From: Actinomycetes bacterium
GTDB lineage: Bacteria > Actinomycetota > Thermoleophilia > Solirubrobacterales > 70-9
Length of the DNA stretch: 15,362 bases
Direction: 5' to 3'
NCBI GenBank assembly: GCA_023434465.1
Contig: JAEYSQ010000264.1
Coordinates: forward strand, 1 to 15,362
Within the stretch, counting starts at the first letter, position 1, and every line of letters starts with the position of its first letter. Positions 7,204-14,873 of this stretch are shown piece by piece. Both the position numbers and the translations under genes were made by a program. The notes under the pieces were generated by a model that saw only the letters and a program-made list of their open reading frames with translations, was not told where the DNA came from and did no database searches.

Positions 7204-7233
7204 GTGCCAACCCTGCTCAAAGGACGGCTTTGA
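7204..7233 (+). CDS. Putative leaderless 9-codon leader peptide (MPTLLKGRL)
   Basis: GTG at 7204 opens a short frame ending with TGA at 7231-7233. Its stop overlaps the TTG start of the following membrane protein (TTGA, 7230-7233). This is the same overlap geometry as the ATGA couplings elsewhere in the window. The ORF also contains the AAAGGA that would act as Shine-Dalgarno for the TTG. It could be a translational coupling device or a chance ORF; there is no evidence of expression. Confidence 0.3.
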   Translation: MPTLLKGRL

Positions 7234-9521
7234 CCCCGTCCCTAGTTTCGTACGTCGCCGGAGTTCTCCAGATCGCCGCCATCTGCGGTGCCACCTGGTA
7301 CGGATCCTGGTGGCTCAGGCGATGGATCGTGCCCGAATTTTCGGGGGCGCTCGCCCGTCTGGCCGAGCTCACGATCGCCTTCGCGCTGATCACCATTTCG
7401 CTTGAGCTGGTTGGCTCGATCCACCTGTTGAAGGAAGCCTGGATCACCGTTTCCTGCATCGTGGTGCCGCTGATCGGGGCTGGCCTCGGCTGGAAATTCG
7501 CGCCCCGCGACGTCAAGCAGATCGAAGCTCCGGCGGTGCCGACCTGGGCGATGCTGGTCGCGATCGGCGTGGCCTCTTGGGTGGTCGCCGAGTGGGCGTT
7601 CCCGACCCAGCTCAGCCTCGACCAGGGAATGTTCGGCGGCGACACGACCTGGTACCACATGCCGGCTGCGGCGAGGTTCATTCAGGACGCGTCGATCATC
7701 CCGCTTCATTTCACTGACGCCCTCCGGCTCGCGGTCTGGTTCTACCCGCAGAATTCCGAACTGATGCACGGCGCCCTGATGGGCCTGATGGACAGCGACT
7801 GGCTCTCGCCGGTCTTCAACATGCTGCCGCTCGGGATCGCCCTGCTTGCCTGCTGGTGCGTCGGCCGTCCCTACAAGGTCGGGCCGGCGACCCTGGTTGC
7901 CGGCGCGATCCTGCTCTCGGGCGGGGTGATGATCGAGACCCAGCCAGGTGAAGGCCGAAATGACATCGTCTGCTTTGCCTTCCTGGTCGCCTTCGTCGCC
8001 TTTCTGATCAACGGGCACCAGCGTCGCGCGCCCAGATCGGGTGCGGTCGACGAGAAACCCGATCCCAACGCGCCCCTGCTTGACAAGGGACCGCTGATCC
8101 TGGCCGGGATCGCCGCCGGGCTGGCGATCTCGATGAAGGTCTCGATGCTGGCTCCGGTCGGAGTGATCCTGATCGGGATGATCCTGATCAGCGGTCGCGC
8201 CCGGGCCCTCACGACGACGCTATGTCTCGGGGTGCCGATGCTGCTGGTCGGGGGCTACTGGTACGTGCGGGCGATGTTCTACACCGGCGGCAACCCGGTC
8301 CCGGCGATCGGCTGGGGTCCGCTCCACCTGCCGCAGCCTGACCAGATGCCGCTCGACCCGCGGCCCCGGTTCTCGGTCGCCCATTACCTGACCGACCCCG
8401 GCATCTACCGGTGGTGGTTCCTCCCCCGGCTCGACGATGCCTTCGGCATACTTTTCCCGCTGATCCTGATCATGCTCGCCGCGGCGGCCCTGTGGCTGGT
8501 CATCAAGTCGCGCAACAAGATCGTCCGGGTGATCTCGGCCGCGGCGCTGATCACCGCCGTGGTTTACGTGTTTACACCGTTGACCGCCGCCGGCCAGGAG
8601 TTCCAGCCGCGCGGGTTCTTCACCAACACGAGGTATCTGTTGCCGGGCCTGCTCCTGGCGGCCGTCGTACTGCCCTTGATCCGACAACTCCGGGAACCGG
8701 AAGAACGGGCGAAGAAGGTCCTGATTTTTCTGACCATCGTCTTCGCGATCACGGTTCTCACCTCCCCCAAGTGGTACCCGAGCTTCCTGCCCGGCGCGGT
8801 CTTCCTCACCCTGGTGATCGTCTGGGCTCCGGTCGGCCTCAGCTGGATGAAGGAGCACACCAGCATTCCCCGCAGCGCGATCGTCGGCTGCGTCGCGGCG
8901 CTGGCTGTGATCGCGGCGATCTGGGGCCGTGGCGAGGAGGTCGGTTACGCCGAGAAGCACTACACCCGGACCACCCTGTTCCTCCAGGAAGGCGGCCCCC
9001 AGGATGCCTTCGAGTTCACCCGGGAACTCCGCAACAAGCGCATCGCCCTGGCCGGTTCGGGCGAGATCTTCTTCGGTCAGTACGGCTTCTACGGCGTTGA
9101 CCGTTCCAACCACGTGCAGTACATCGGCCAGGAGGGCCCGAACGGGACCTATCGCCTGATCGACAACTGCCGCGAGTTCATCGACAAGGTGAACGAAGGT
9201 GGCTACGACTTCATCGTCACCAGCGAGTACACGCAGGATTCACCGGAAGCCGACTACTGGTTCCCGGTGCGAGCCTGGATCGACGGTGACCCCGCGGTCG
9301 ATCTCGTGGTCGCCGAGGAAGACATCACTCCGCAGCCAGATTACGTCTACGAGATCAACGGCAAGCTCGATCCCAACCGTTGCGAAGAGCTGGACCAGCG
9401 CGAGATCTACGAGGTCCGCACCGAAGCCCTGCGCGAGAAGGCCGAGCGCGAAGCCGAGGCCGAAGCCGAAGCGGCGGCCGAGGAAGCCGCAGCCGAAGAA
9501 GAATCAGGCGATTCCCAGTAG
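7230..9521 (+). CDS. Polytopic GT-C-like membrane glycosyltransferase (putative)
   Basis: A 763-aa integral membrane protein with about 13-15 hydrophobic segments spread over residues 5-565, followed by a soluble, probably extracytoplasmic region of about 170 residues. After the fourth segment the loop contains GGDTTWYHMPAAARFIQD, with D138 and H143. It resembles the acidic first-loop motif of GT-C (lipid-phospho-sugar-using, PMT/ArnT-like) glycosyltransferases. Family membership is an inference from topology and this motif; substrate and acceptor are unknown. The C-terminus ends in a Glu/Ala-rich, charged helix (about residues 735-758). The start is TTG 7230, with AAAGGA 5 nt upstream; no ATG or GTG in frame gives a better N-terminus, since the first membrane segment begins at once. 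It follows msrA by 79 bp and precedes the tRNA gene by 49 bp; that gap contains GGTTAACTTCAAGG but no firm feature. Confidence 0.7.
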   Translation: MTPSLVSYVAGVLQIAAICGATWYGSWWLRRWIVPEFSGALARLAELTIAFALITISLELVGSIHLLKEAWITVSCIVVPLIGAGLGWKFAPRDVKQIEAPAVPTWAMLVAIGVASWVVAEWAFPTQLSLDQGMFGGDTTWYHMPAAARFIQDASIIPLHFTDALRLAVWFYPQNSELMHGALMGLMDSDWLSPVFNMLPLGIALLACWCVGRPYKVGPATLVAGAILLSGGVMIETQPGEGRNDIVCFAFLVAFVAFLINGHQRRAPRSGAVDEKPDPNAPLLDKGPLILAGIAAGLAISMKVSMLAPVGVILIGMILISGRARALTTTLCLGVPMLLVGGYWYVRAMFYTGGNPVPAIGWGPLHLPQPDQMPLDPRPRFSVAHYLTDPGIYRWWFLPRLDDAFGILFPLILIMLAAAALWLVIKSRNKIVRVISAAALITAVVYVFTPLTAAGQEFQPRGFFTNTRYLLPGLLLAAVVLPLIRQLREPEERAKKVLIFLTIVFAITVLTSPKWYPSFLPGAVFLTLVIVWAPVGLSWMKEHTSIPRSAIVGCVAALAVIAAIWGRGEEVGYAEKHYTRTTLFLQEGGPQDAFEFTRELRNKRIALAGSGEIFFGQYGFYGVDRSNHVQYIGQEGPNGTYRLIDNCREFIDKVNEGGYDFIVTSEYTQDSPEADYWFPVRAWIDGDPAVDLVVAEEDITPQPDYVYEINGKLDPNRCEELDQREIYEVRTEALREKAEREAEAEAEAAAEEAAAEEESGDSQ

Positions 9522-9570
9522 AACCGCAGGGCGCGACTCCGCCCCCGACCGGTTAACTTCAAGGCTCCCT

Positions 9571-10838
<1,268 letters not shown>

Positions 10839-10962
10839 GGGAGAGGAGGCGAAGCAAAGAGACGCTACCAATCCGGGCAGGCCGGCCGGACCCGTTATCA
10901 ATTAGCGGATAATCAGCAGCTCCCCGCAGCACTGAGACTTACATTTCGGCCAACTCATTAGT

Positions 10963-10968
10963 TATAGT
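10963..10968 (+). promoter_or_regulatory. Strong -10 hexamer TATAGT of the coiled-coil/wHTH gene
   Basis: TATAGT matches the consensus at 5 of 6 positions and is the best -10 in the window. It predicts a start near 10974-10975 and a leader of about 57 nt before ATG 11032. No good -35 is present at 16-18 bp. Confidence 0.55.
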
Positions 10969-10973
10969 CACTT

Positions 10974-11045
10974 GTGCCGGATTCAGGAGGAAGCTTGGCG
11001 ACTAATGACAACGGCAGGATCAGGAGACAACATGTCGAGCATTGA
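10974..11045 (+). CDS. Putative leader ORF overlapping the start of the coiled-coil/wHTH gene
   Basis: A GTG at 10974, at the predicted transcription start, opens a 23-codon frame. An internal TTG at 10995 in the same frame has AGGAGG 4 nt upstream and would give MATNDNGRIRRQHVEH. The frame stops with TGA at 11043-11045, 14 nt inside the main gene, which is in another frame. It could act as a translational leader for the following gene. It may equally be chance; only conservation or ribosome profiling can tell. Confidence 0.27.
   Translation: MPDSGGSLATNDNGRIRRQHVEH
11022..11026 (+). promoter_or_regulatory. Shine-Dalgarno AGGAG that fixes ATG 11032
   Basis: AGGAG with 5-nt spacing to ATG 11032 supports the start MSSIEDAIQQLE over the in-frame ATG 11005 and TTG 10972. 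Confidence 0.65.
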
Positions 11046-11481
11046 AGACGCTATTCAGCAACTTGAAACGTCAGCTTCGAAGCTGAAGCAGCTTTCAGTT
11101 GAAGAGAGCCGCGCGATTCGTGACGCAGTGAAGGAAGCGACGAAGGAAGCGACCGCCAAGGTAAAGGACGAGTACAAGGACAAGAAGGCCCAGGCTCGCA
11201 AAGAAGCCAAGGATGCGGAAAAAGCGATCAAGGATGCGCAGGCTCGGATCCAGAAGGCGCTTGGATCGGAGAAGTCCTCGAGTACTGGTGCCAAGCGTGC
11301 CAAACGGGGTGAGCGCGAAGCCCAGTTCGTCGCTTATGTGAAAGACAACCCGGGATCGAAGCTGGCTGACATCGCTCGGGGAATCGGTGTCCAGAACAGC
11401 GCCGCCAACGGTCTCGCCAAGAAGGCCGTTGCGTCCGGCAAGGTGAAGAAGAGCGCCGAGAAGACTTACACCGCCGCCTGA
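11032..11481 (+). CDS. Basic coiled-coil plus winged-helix-like protein, possible nucleoid-associated protein
   Basis: A 149-residue, Lys-rich soluble protein that I do not recognise as a named family. Residues 1 to about 82 form one long predicted helix or coiled coil, starting MSSIEDAIQQLETSASKLKQ, with many heptad-like Ala/Lys/Glu repeats such as KEATKEATAKVKDEYKDKK. A basic linker follows (SSSTGAKRAKRGER). The last 55 residues look like a small winged helix: AQFVAYVKDNPGSKLADIAR, then a recognition-like helix GVQNSAANGLAKKAV, then a short wing ASGKVKKSAEKTYT. N-terminal oligomerisation helix, flexible linker and C-terminal DNA-binding domain is the layout of H-NS-type and Lsr2-type proteins, though the sequence is not theirs. 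It is a single gene with a strong -10 and a possible leader ORF, and is followed by a large inverted repeat. Its role in chromatin or regulation is inferred from architecture only. Confidence 0.7.
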   Translation: MSSIEDAIQQLETSASKLKQLSVEESRAIRDAVKEATKEATAKVKDEYKDKKAQARKEAKDAEKAIKDAQARIQKALGSEKSSSTGAKRAKRGEREAQFVAYVKDNPGSKLADIARGIGVQNSAANGLAKKAVASGKVKKSAEKTYTAA

Positions 11482-11503
11482 TCGCCTGAACACTTCCCGC
11501 ACG

Positions 11504-11554
11504 CCGCGAGGTTGAAGTTATCGCCACATAGCCCGCTTAACTTCAACCTCGCGG
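11504..11554. repeat. Perfect 17-bp inverted repeat, probable bidirectional terminator
   Basis: CCGCGAGGTTGAAGTTA (11504-11520) is exactly complementary to TAACTTCAACCTCGCGG (11538-11554) across a 17-nt spacer. It sits between the convergent ends of the coiled-coil/wHTH gene (11481) and the alcohol dehydrogenase (11591), 22 and 36 bp away. The stem is long and perfect but lacks a T-run on either side, and the loop is large for a terminator. A bidirectional, U-less terminator is the simplest reading; a palindromic repeat element is the alternative. Confidence 0.65.
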
Positions 11555-11560
11555 ATGGCG

Positions 11561-11576
11561 CACATCAGTCGATGTG
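11561..11576. terminator. Second small hairpin in the convergent gap
   Basis: CACATC (11561-11566) and GATGTG (11571-11576) form a perfect 6-bp stem with an AGTC tetraloop, 14 bp from the alcohol dehydrogenase stop. Together with the larger inverted repeat it makes a tandem hairpin between the convergent genes. Confidence 0.35.
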
Positions 11577-11590
11577 GGTAATCCCGGTCT

Positions 11591-12724
11591 TCAGTCGAAG
11601 ATCACTATCTGGCGGACTGCATCCCCGCGGGCGAGACGATCAAATCCTTCGTTGATTTCATCGGGCTTCAGCCGGTGACTGAGCAGTTTCTCGACTGGCA
11701 ACTCTCCGTTCCGGTACATGCGGATGAATTCGGGAATGTCCCGACGGGGTACGCATGAGCCGAGGTAGGAACCCTTGAGGGTGCGTTCCTCGGCAACCAG
11801 AGAGATCGCCGGGATCTCGAGTTTGCGGCTGGGGTGGGGAAGGCCGGCGGTGACCGTCGTTCCGCCCCGTGCGGTAGCGGCATAAGCCTCGGCCAGCACG
11901 CTTTCGTTGCCGACCGTTTCGACGGCGAGATCGACCCCGCCGCCGGTCGCTTCGCGAACCTGATCGACCGCATCCGGTCCGGCCGGGACCACCACGTCAG
12001 CTCCCAGCTCCCTGGCCAGATCGAGCTTCGATTCGACCGAATCAAGGGCGACCAGGGTTTCGGGGTTCTGCGATCTCGCGGCAAGTAGCGCGGCCAGCCC
12101 GACCCCGCCGAGTCCGAAGACGGCTATCGAGCGTGCCTCGGTCAGGGCCGATGCGCCGGTGTTCAGCACGGCTCCGGCACCGGTCAGCACCGCGCAGCCG
12201 AACAGGGCGGCGATGTCGAAGGGCAGATCATCCGGAACCTTGACCGCCGAGTGGGCGGACACCACGGCGTGGTCGGCCAGGGCCGAAACACCGAGATGAT
12301 GGTGAACTTCGGTCCCGCCTTCCTCGAACAGCCGGATGTGACCGCCGAGCAGGCATCCCTCGGCGTTGGCGGTTCCGCCCGGTTCGCAAAGCGCGGGACG
12401 CTCGGAAACGCAAAAGCGGCACTCGCCGCAGGCCGGCACGAAGGCCAGGACCACATGATCACCCTCGACGAACCCGTGGTCACCGGAACCGACCGCAACC
12501 ACTTCGCCGGCGGCTTCGTGGCCGAGAGCCATCGGCATTACCCGCGGCCTTTGCCCGGTGATCACCGAAAGGTCGGAATGGCAGAGGCCGGCGGCCCGAA
12601 TCCGGATCAGGAGCTCGTCCTGGCCGGGGCTCTCGAGTTCGAGTTCGACCCGCTCCAGGGGCCGGGACTCGGCGAAGGGGGCGGGGACACCCATTTCGCG
12701 CAGGACGGTTGCCGTCGTCTTCAT
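11591..12724 (-). CDS. Zinc-dependent medium-chain alcohol dehydrogenase
   Basis: A 377-aa MDR-superfamily enzyme that oxidises an alcohol (or reduces an aldehyde) with NAD(P). Catalytic zinc ligands are visible: C48 in GLCHSD, H69-E70 in GHEAAGEV, and C177 in FGCAVLTG. The structural zinc lobe is complete (C99, C102, C105 and C113 in CGECRFCVSERPALC). The Rossmann motif is GLGGVG (204-209), and the acidic D in LVALDSVESK at the end of the next strand suggests NAD rather than NADP. It resembles class III or mycothiol-type dehydrogenases in overall layout, but the substrate is not determined. The frame extends upstream to 13273, but ATG 12724 gives a normal MDR N-terminus. It overlaps the thioesterase stop by ATGA (12721-12724), so the two genes are coupled. 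That pairing may hint at acyl or aldehyde metabolism (inference). Confidence 0.92.
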   Translation of the reverse strand: MKTTATVLREMGVPAPFAESRPLERVELELESPGQDELLIRIRAAGLCHSDLSVITGQRPRVMPMALGHEAAGEVVAVGSGDHGFVEGDHVVLAFVPACGECRFCVSERPALCEPGGTANAEGCLLGGHIRLFEEGGTEVHHHLGVSALADHAVVSAHSAVKVPDDLPFDIAALFGCAVLTGAGAVLNTGASALTEARSIAVFGLGGVGLAALLAARSQNPETLVALDSVESKLDLARELGADVVVPAGPDAVDQVREATGGGVDLAVETVGNESVLAEAYAATARGGTTVTAGLPHPSRKLEIPAISLVAEERTLKGSYLGSCVPRRDIPEFIRMYRNGELPVEKLLSHRLKPDEINEGFDRLARGDAVRQIVIFD

Positions 12725-13155
12725 GAAGCTACCTCCAGTTTCTCGAGTGCGGCGCGGACTGAATCCGGAACTCCGGCGGGACGCCGGTTGTCGCGATCCA
12801 CGAATACGTGAACGAACCAGCCTTCGGCCAGGGGGTCTCCATCGGCGTTGAATAGACCGATCTCGTACCGAACCGACGAGTTGCCCAGGTGACCGACCCG
12901 GAGGCCTGCCTCGACTGAATCGGGAAAGGCGACCGCCGCGAGAAAGTTGCAGTGTGACTCGGCGCAGACCCCGATCGTCTTTCCGGCCTGTATGTCGAGG
13001 CCTCCTTCGGTGATCAAGTACTGGTTTATCACCGTGTCGAAGTACGAGTAATACTCGACATTGTTGACGTGGCCGTAGATGTCGTTGTCCTTCCAGCGGG
13101 TCGGAATCGTGAGGAAGTGCGGATATCCGTCCCGGGCCGGTAGCTCGTCGGTCAT
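12721..13155 (-). CDS. Hotdog-fold acyl-CoA thioesterase (4HBT family)
   Basis: A 144-aa single-domain thioesterase that hydrolyses an acyl-CoA or related thioester in the cytosol. The diagnostic N-terminal segment is RWKDNDIYGHVNNVEYYSYFD, with the likely catalytic acid D25 before the GHVNN turn and the central helix. Strands follow through ESHCNFLAAVAFPDSVEAGL, SSVRYEIGLFNADGDPLAEG and WFVHVFVDRDNRRPAGVPDS. The length is normal for the 4HBT group. ATG 13155 was chosen because the protein then begins just before the conserved segment. It has no Shine-Dalgarno, but a GATAAT -10 ends 7 nt upstream, predicting a leaderless mRNA. It is the first gene of an operon with the alcohol dehydrogenase and is divergent from the EamA exporter. 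The acyl substrate is unknown. Confidence 0.88.
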   Translation of the reverse strand: MTDELPARDGYPHFLTIPTRWKDNDIYGHVNNVEYYSYFDTVINQYLITEGGLDIQAGKTIGVCAESHCNFLAAVAFPDSVEAGLRVGHLGNSSVRYEIGLFNADGDPLAEGWFVHVFVDRDNRRPAGVPDSVRAALEKLEVAS

Positions 13156-13162
13156 GGAGCGG

Positions 13163-13168
13163 ATTATC
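13163..13168 (-). promoter_or_regulatory. -10 hexamer GATAAT for the thioesterase-ADH operon
   Basis: GATAAT on the minus strand is followed by CCGCTCC and then ATG 13155, placing the expected transcription start at the ATG. This again predicts a leaderless mRNA. Confidence 0.5.
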
Positions 13169-13249
13169 TCGAAGCGACATCGGTTGAGAGTGTCGCGGCG
13201 CGAATTCGGCCTCGCGGCACGCATTCCTACGCGGTGATTCACTGCCCGG

Positions 13250-14125
13250 ATGGCTACTTCCGGCGACAGCCACCTTTCGCCGACGCTTCCGGCGGTCGCG
13301 ATGGTCATCGGCTCGATCAGTTCGATCCAGGTCGGCGCGGCCCTGGCGACCGGACTGTTCGACGAAGTTGGCCCGCTCGGAGTCACTCTGCTTCGCACCT
13401 TCATCTCAGCCGTGGTGCTGGTCATCATTTGGCGCCCCGATTTTCGTTTAAGTCGTGACGACGCGAAGATCGCCGTGCTCTTCGGTGCCGTGATGGCCGC
13501 GATGAACCTCGCTTTCTACGAGTCGATCGACCGGATCCCGTTGGGGATCGCCGTCACCTTCGAGTTCATCGGGCCGCTGGGCGTCGCCCTGATCACTTCG
13601 CGCCGGAGGCGTGACCTGATCTGGGTGGCGATGGCGGCCGGCGGAATCGTGCTGCTTTCGGGCGGAATCGGCCAGGACATCGAGCTCCTGGGCGTTCTTT
13701 TCGCGCTCGTGGCCGGCTTTTTCTGGGGCAGCTACATCCTGCTCGCCAAGAAGGTCGGGCAGAAGTTCGCCGGCGGGCAGGGTCTCGCGATCGCGATGGT
13801 GTTCTCGACCGTCTTCTGTGCCCCGTTCGGGATTGCCGACGGCGGTTCGGACCTGCTCGGGCTCTTGGTCCTGGCGGTCGGGGTCGGAGTCGCGATCCTC
13901 AGTACGACGCTTCCGCTTTCGCTCGAAATGGAAGCGTTGCGGCGGCTTCCATCCAATGTCTTCGGGGTGATGATGAGCCTCGAGCCGGCGATGGCGGCGA
14001 CGGTCGGATTCCTGCTCTTGTCTCAGGATCTTTCGTCTGCGCAAGTCGCCGCGGTGGCTCTGGTGGTCATGGCTTCGGCGGGTGCACTCTCGTCAGCCCG
14101 GGCACCCGCCCCGATCGAACCCTGA
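13250..14125 (+). CDS. EamA/DMT-family transporter, RhtA-like exporter
   Basis: A 291-aa inner-membrane protein with ten predicted helices in two EamA repeats. The first repeat includes IQVGAALATGLFDEVGPLGV and LLRTFISAVVLVIIW, then MNLAFYESIDRIPLGIAVTF with EFIGPLGVAL. The second includes FFWGSYILLAKKVG and LSLEMEALRRLPSNVFGVMM with SLEPAMAATVGFLLL. The blocks NLAFYESIDRIPLGIAV and EFIGPLGVAL are those of the RhtA group, which exports homoserine/threonine in E. coli. Actual substrates here are unknown; amino acid or metabolite export is the family expectation. The start at ATG 13250 lies 94 bp from the divergent thioesterase start. No clear ribosome binding site was seen. The stop is 8 bp from the end of the convergent YrhK-like gene. 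Confidence 0.88.
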   Translation: MATSGDSHLSPTLPAVAMVIGSISSIQVGAALATGLFDEVGPLGVTLLRTFISAVVLVIIWRPDFRLSRDDAKIAVLFGAVMAAMNLAFYESIDRIPLGIAVTFEFIGPLGVALITSRRRRDLIWVAMAAGGIVLLSGGIGQDIELLGVLFALVAGFFWGSYILLAKKVGQKFAGGQGLAIAMVFSTVFCAPFGIADGGSDLLGLLVLAVGVGVAILSTTLPLSLEMEALRRLPSNVFGVMMSLEPAMAATVGFLLLSQDLSSAQVAAVALVVMASAGALSSARAPAPIEP

Positions 14126-14133
14126 CCGTCACT

Positions 14134-14790
14134 TCATTCATCACCGGGGTGGGGTCCGTTTCCGTTCAGACCCGGATCCGGCGAGGTTTCTTTGCCCGGA
14201 CGGAGCAGGGCCGCCGCCCAGAAGAAACAGATCGCACCGACCAGGGTCCCAAGGTTGACCCAGTCGGTGTTGAGCGGTTCTCCGGTCGAGGGGTTGATCC
14301 AGGCGAAGACCGCCGAAACCATAAAAGCGGTCGCTCCGGCCATGTTGAGCCAGGTGTTCCTCCAGTTCCTGGCTTCCGGGTCCCAGAGCGATTCGCGGTG
14401 GGTGGTCGCCCTAACGGCGAGGACCGAAGCGACCATGAAGCAGATCGATCCGATGAAGTCGGGCCGCCAGCCCATGTGTTCGAAGAGCCCGGGATCGATC
14501 GTGCCGAGCACCGCGACCAGGGTCGAGATGTTGAAGGCGAGTGTTCCCAGGAACTGGATCGCCGCTGCCCACCAGTCATCCCAGGCCTCCTTCGAGGTCC
14601 AGCTGCCCTTCTGCCAGCGGCCGGTCAAACGAAGCTGGGTAAAGCCGGCGATCGTGAAGAAGATCGAGCCGAGGAAGTAGGTCAGGTTGTCGGCCGTGAC
14701 ACCGACCAGTCCGACGTAGCCGGGCAGAGCCCCGAGCGCAAAGAACATCGACCCGATCGCAAAGCCCCGCATCTCGCGGCGTATCGTCAC
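14134..14790 (-). CDS. YrhK-like integral membrane protein of unknown function
   Basis: A 218-aa polytopic membrane protein with about six hydrophobic segments: IGSMFFALGALPGYVGLVG, LTYFLGSIFFTIAGFTQL, IQFLGTLAFNISTLVAVLG, FIGSICFMVASVLAV, WLNMAGATAFMVSAVFAWI and LVGAICFFWAAALL. The pattern of repeated FLGSxxFxxA-type segments and the loop NWRNTWLNMAGA resemble YrhK-domain proteins, from memory. No enzymatic motif was found and the function is unknown. The C-terminal tail is short, polar and cytosolic. The start GTG 14790 is supported by GGGAGG with 6-nt spacing; ATG 14772 is the alternative. It is convergent with the EamA exporter and divergent from the secreted protein at the right edge. 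Confidence 0.65.
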   Translation of the reverse strand: MTIRREMRGFAIGSMFFALGALPGYVGLVGVTADNLTYFLGSIFFTIAGFTQLRLTGRWQKGSWTSKEAWDDWWAAAIQFLGTLAFNISTLVAVLGTIDPGLFEHMGWRPDFIGSICFMVASVLAVRATTHRESLWDPEARNWRNTWLNMAGATAFMVSAVFAWINPSTGEPLNTDWVNLGTLVGAICFFWAAALLRPGKETSPDPGLNGNGPHPGDE

Positions 14791-14796
14791 CGCGCG

Positions 14797-14802
14797 CCTC
14801 CC
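14797..14802 (-). promoter_or_regulatory. Shine-Dalgarno GGGAGG that fixes GTG 14790
   Basis: The minus strand reads GGGAGG, then 6 nt, then GTG. This favours the GTG over ATG 14772, which lies inside the frame and has no such site. Confidence 0.6.
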
Positions 14803-14861
14803 TGACCGGTCCCGACTGGCACGCTCGCAGCGTACCTTCGTTCGGAATCCTGCGCGGCAGA

Positions 14862-14867
14862 TACGGT
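14862..14867 (+). promoter_or_regulatory. -10 hexamer TACGGT for a leaderless mRNA
   Basis: TACGGT is followed by GGTTAT and then ATG 14874, the same 6-nt geometry as at msrA and the MBL-like gene. No Shine-Dalgarno is present. Confidence 0.4.
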
Positions 14868-14873
14868 GGTTAT

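Larger units (their letters stand above)
10839..11031. other. Divergent intergenic region between MFS and coiled-coil/wHTH gene
   Basis: This is the most AT-rich spacer in the window. It holds a short inverted repeat TTATC (10895-10899) / GATAA (10908-10912) that could be a small operator or part of the MFS promoter (GATTAT read on the minus strand). It also holds a strong TATAGT on the plus strand (10963-10968) and a Shine-Dalgarno AGGAGG (10985-10990) that belongs to a leader ORF rather than to the main gene. Confidence 0.4.

Noticed and set aside
9430..9510. Short tandem GAAGCC/GAGGCC-like repeats near the end of the GT-C-like gene
   Set aside because: They are Glu/Ala codons of an in-frame charged helix, not an independent DNA repeat or CRISPR array.
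9553..9561. TAACTTCAA shared between the tRNA upstream region and the 17-bp inverted repeat arm, as a repeat family
   Set aside because: Only nine bases are shared and there is no palindrome at the first site, so chance is sufficient.
12725..13273. N-terminal extension of the alcohol dehydrogenase to 560 aa
   Set aside because: The extension is the thioesterase gene in another frame; ATG 12724 gives a normal MDR N-terminus and an ATGA coupling.
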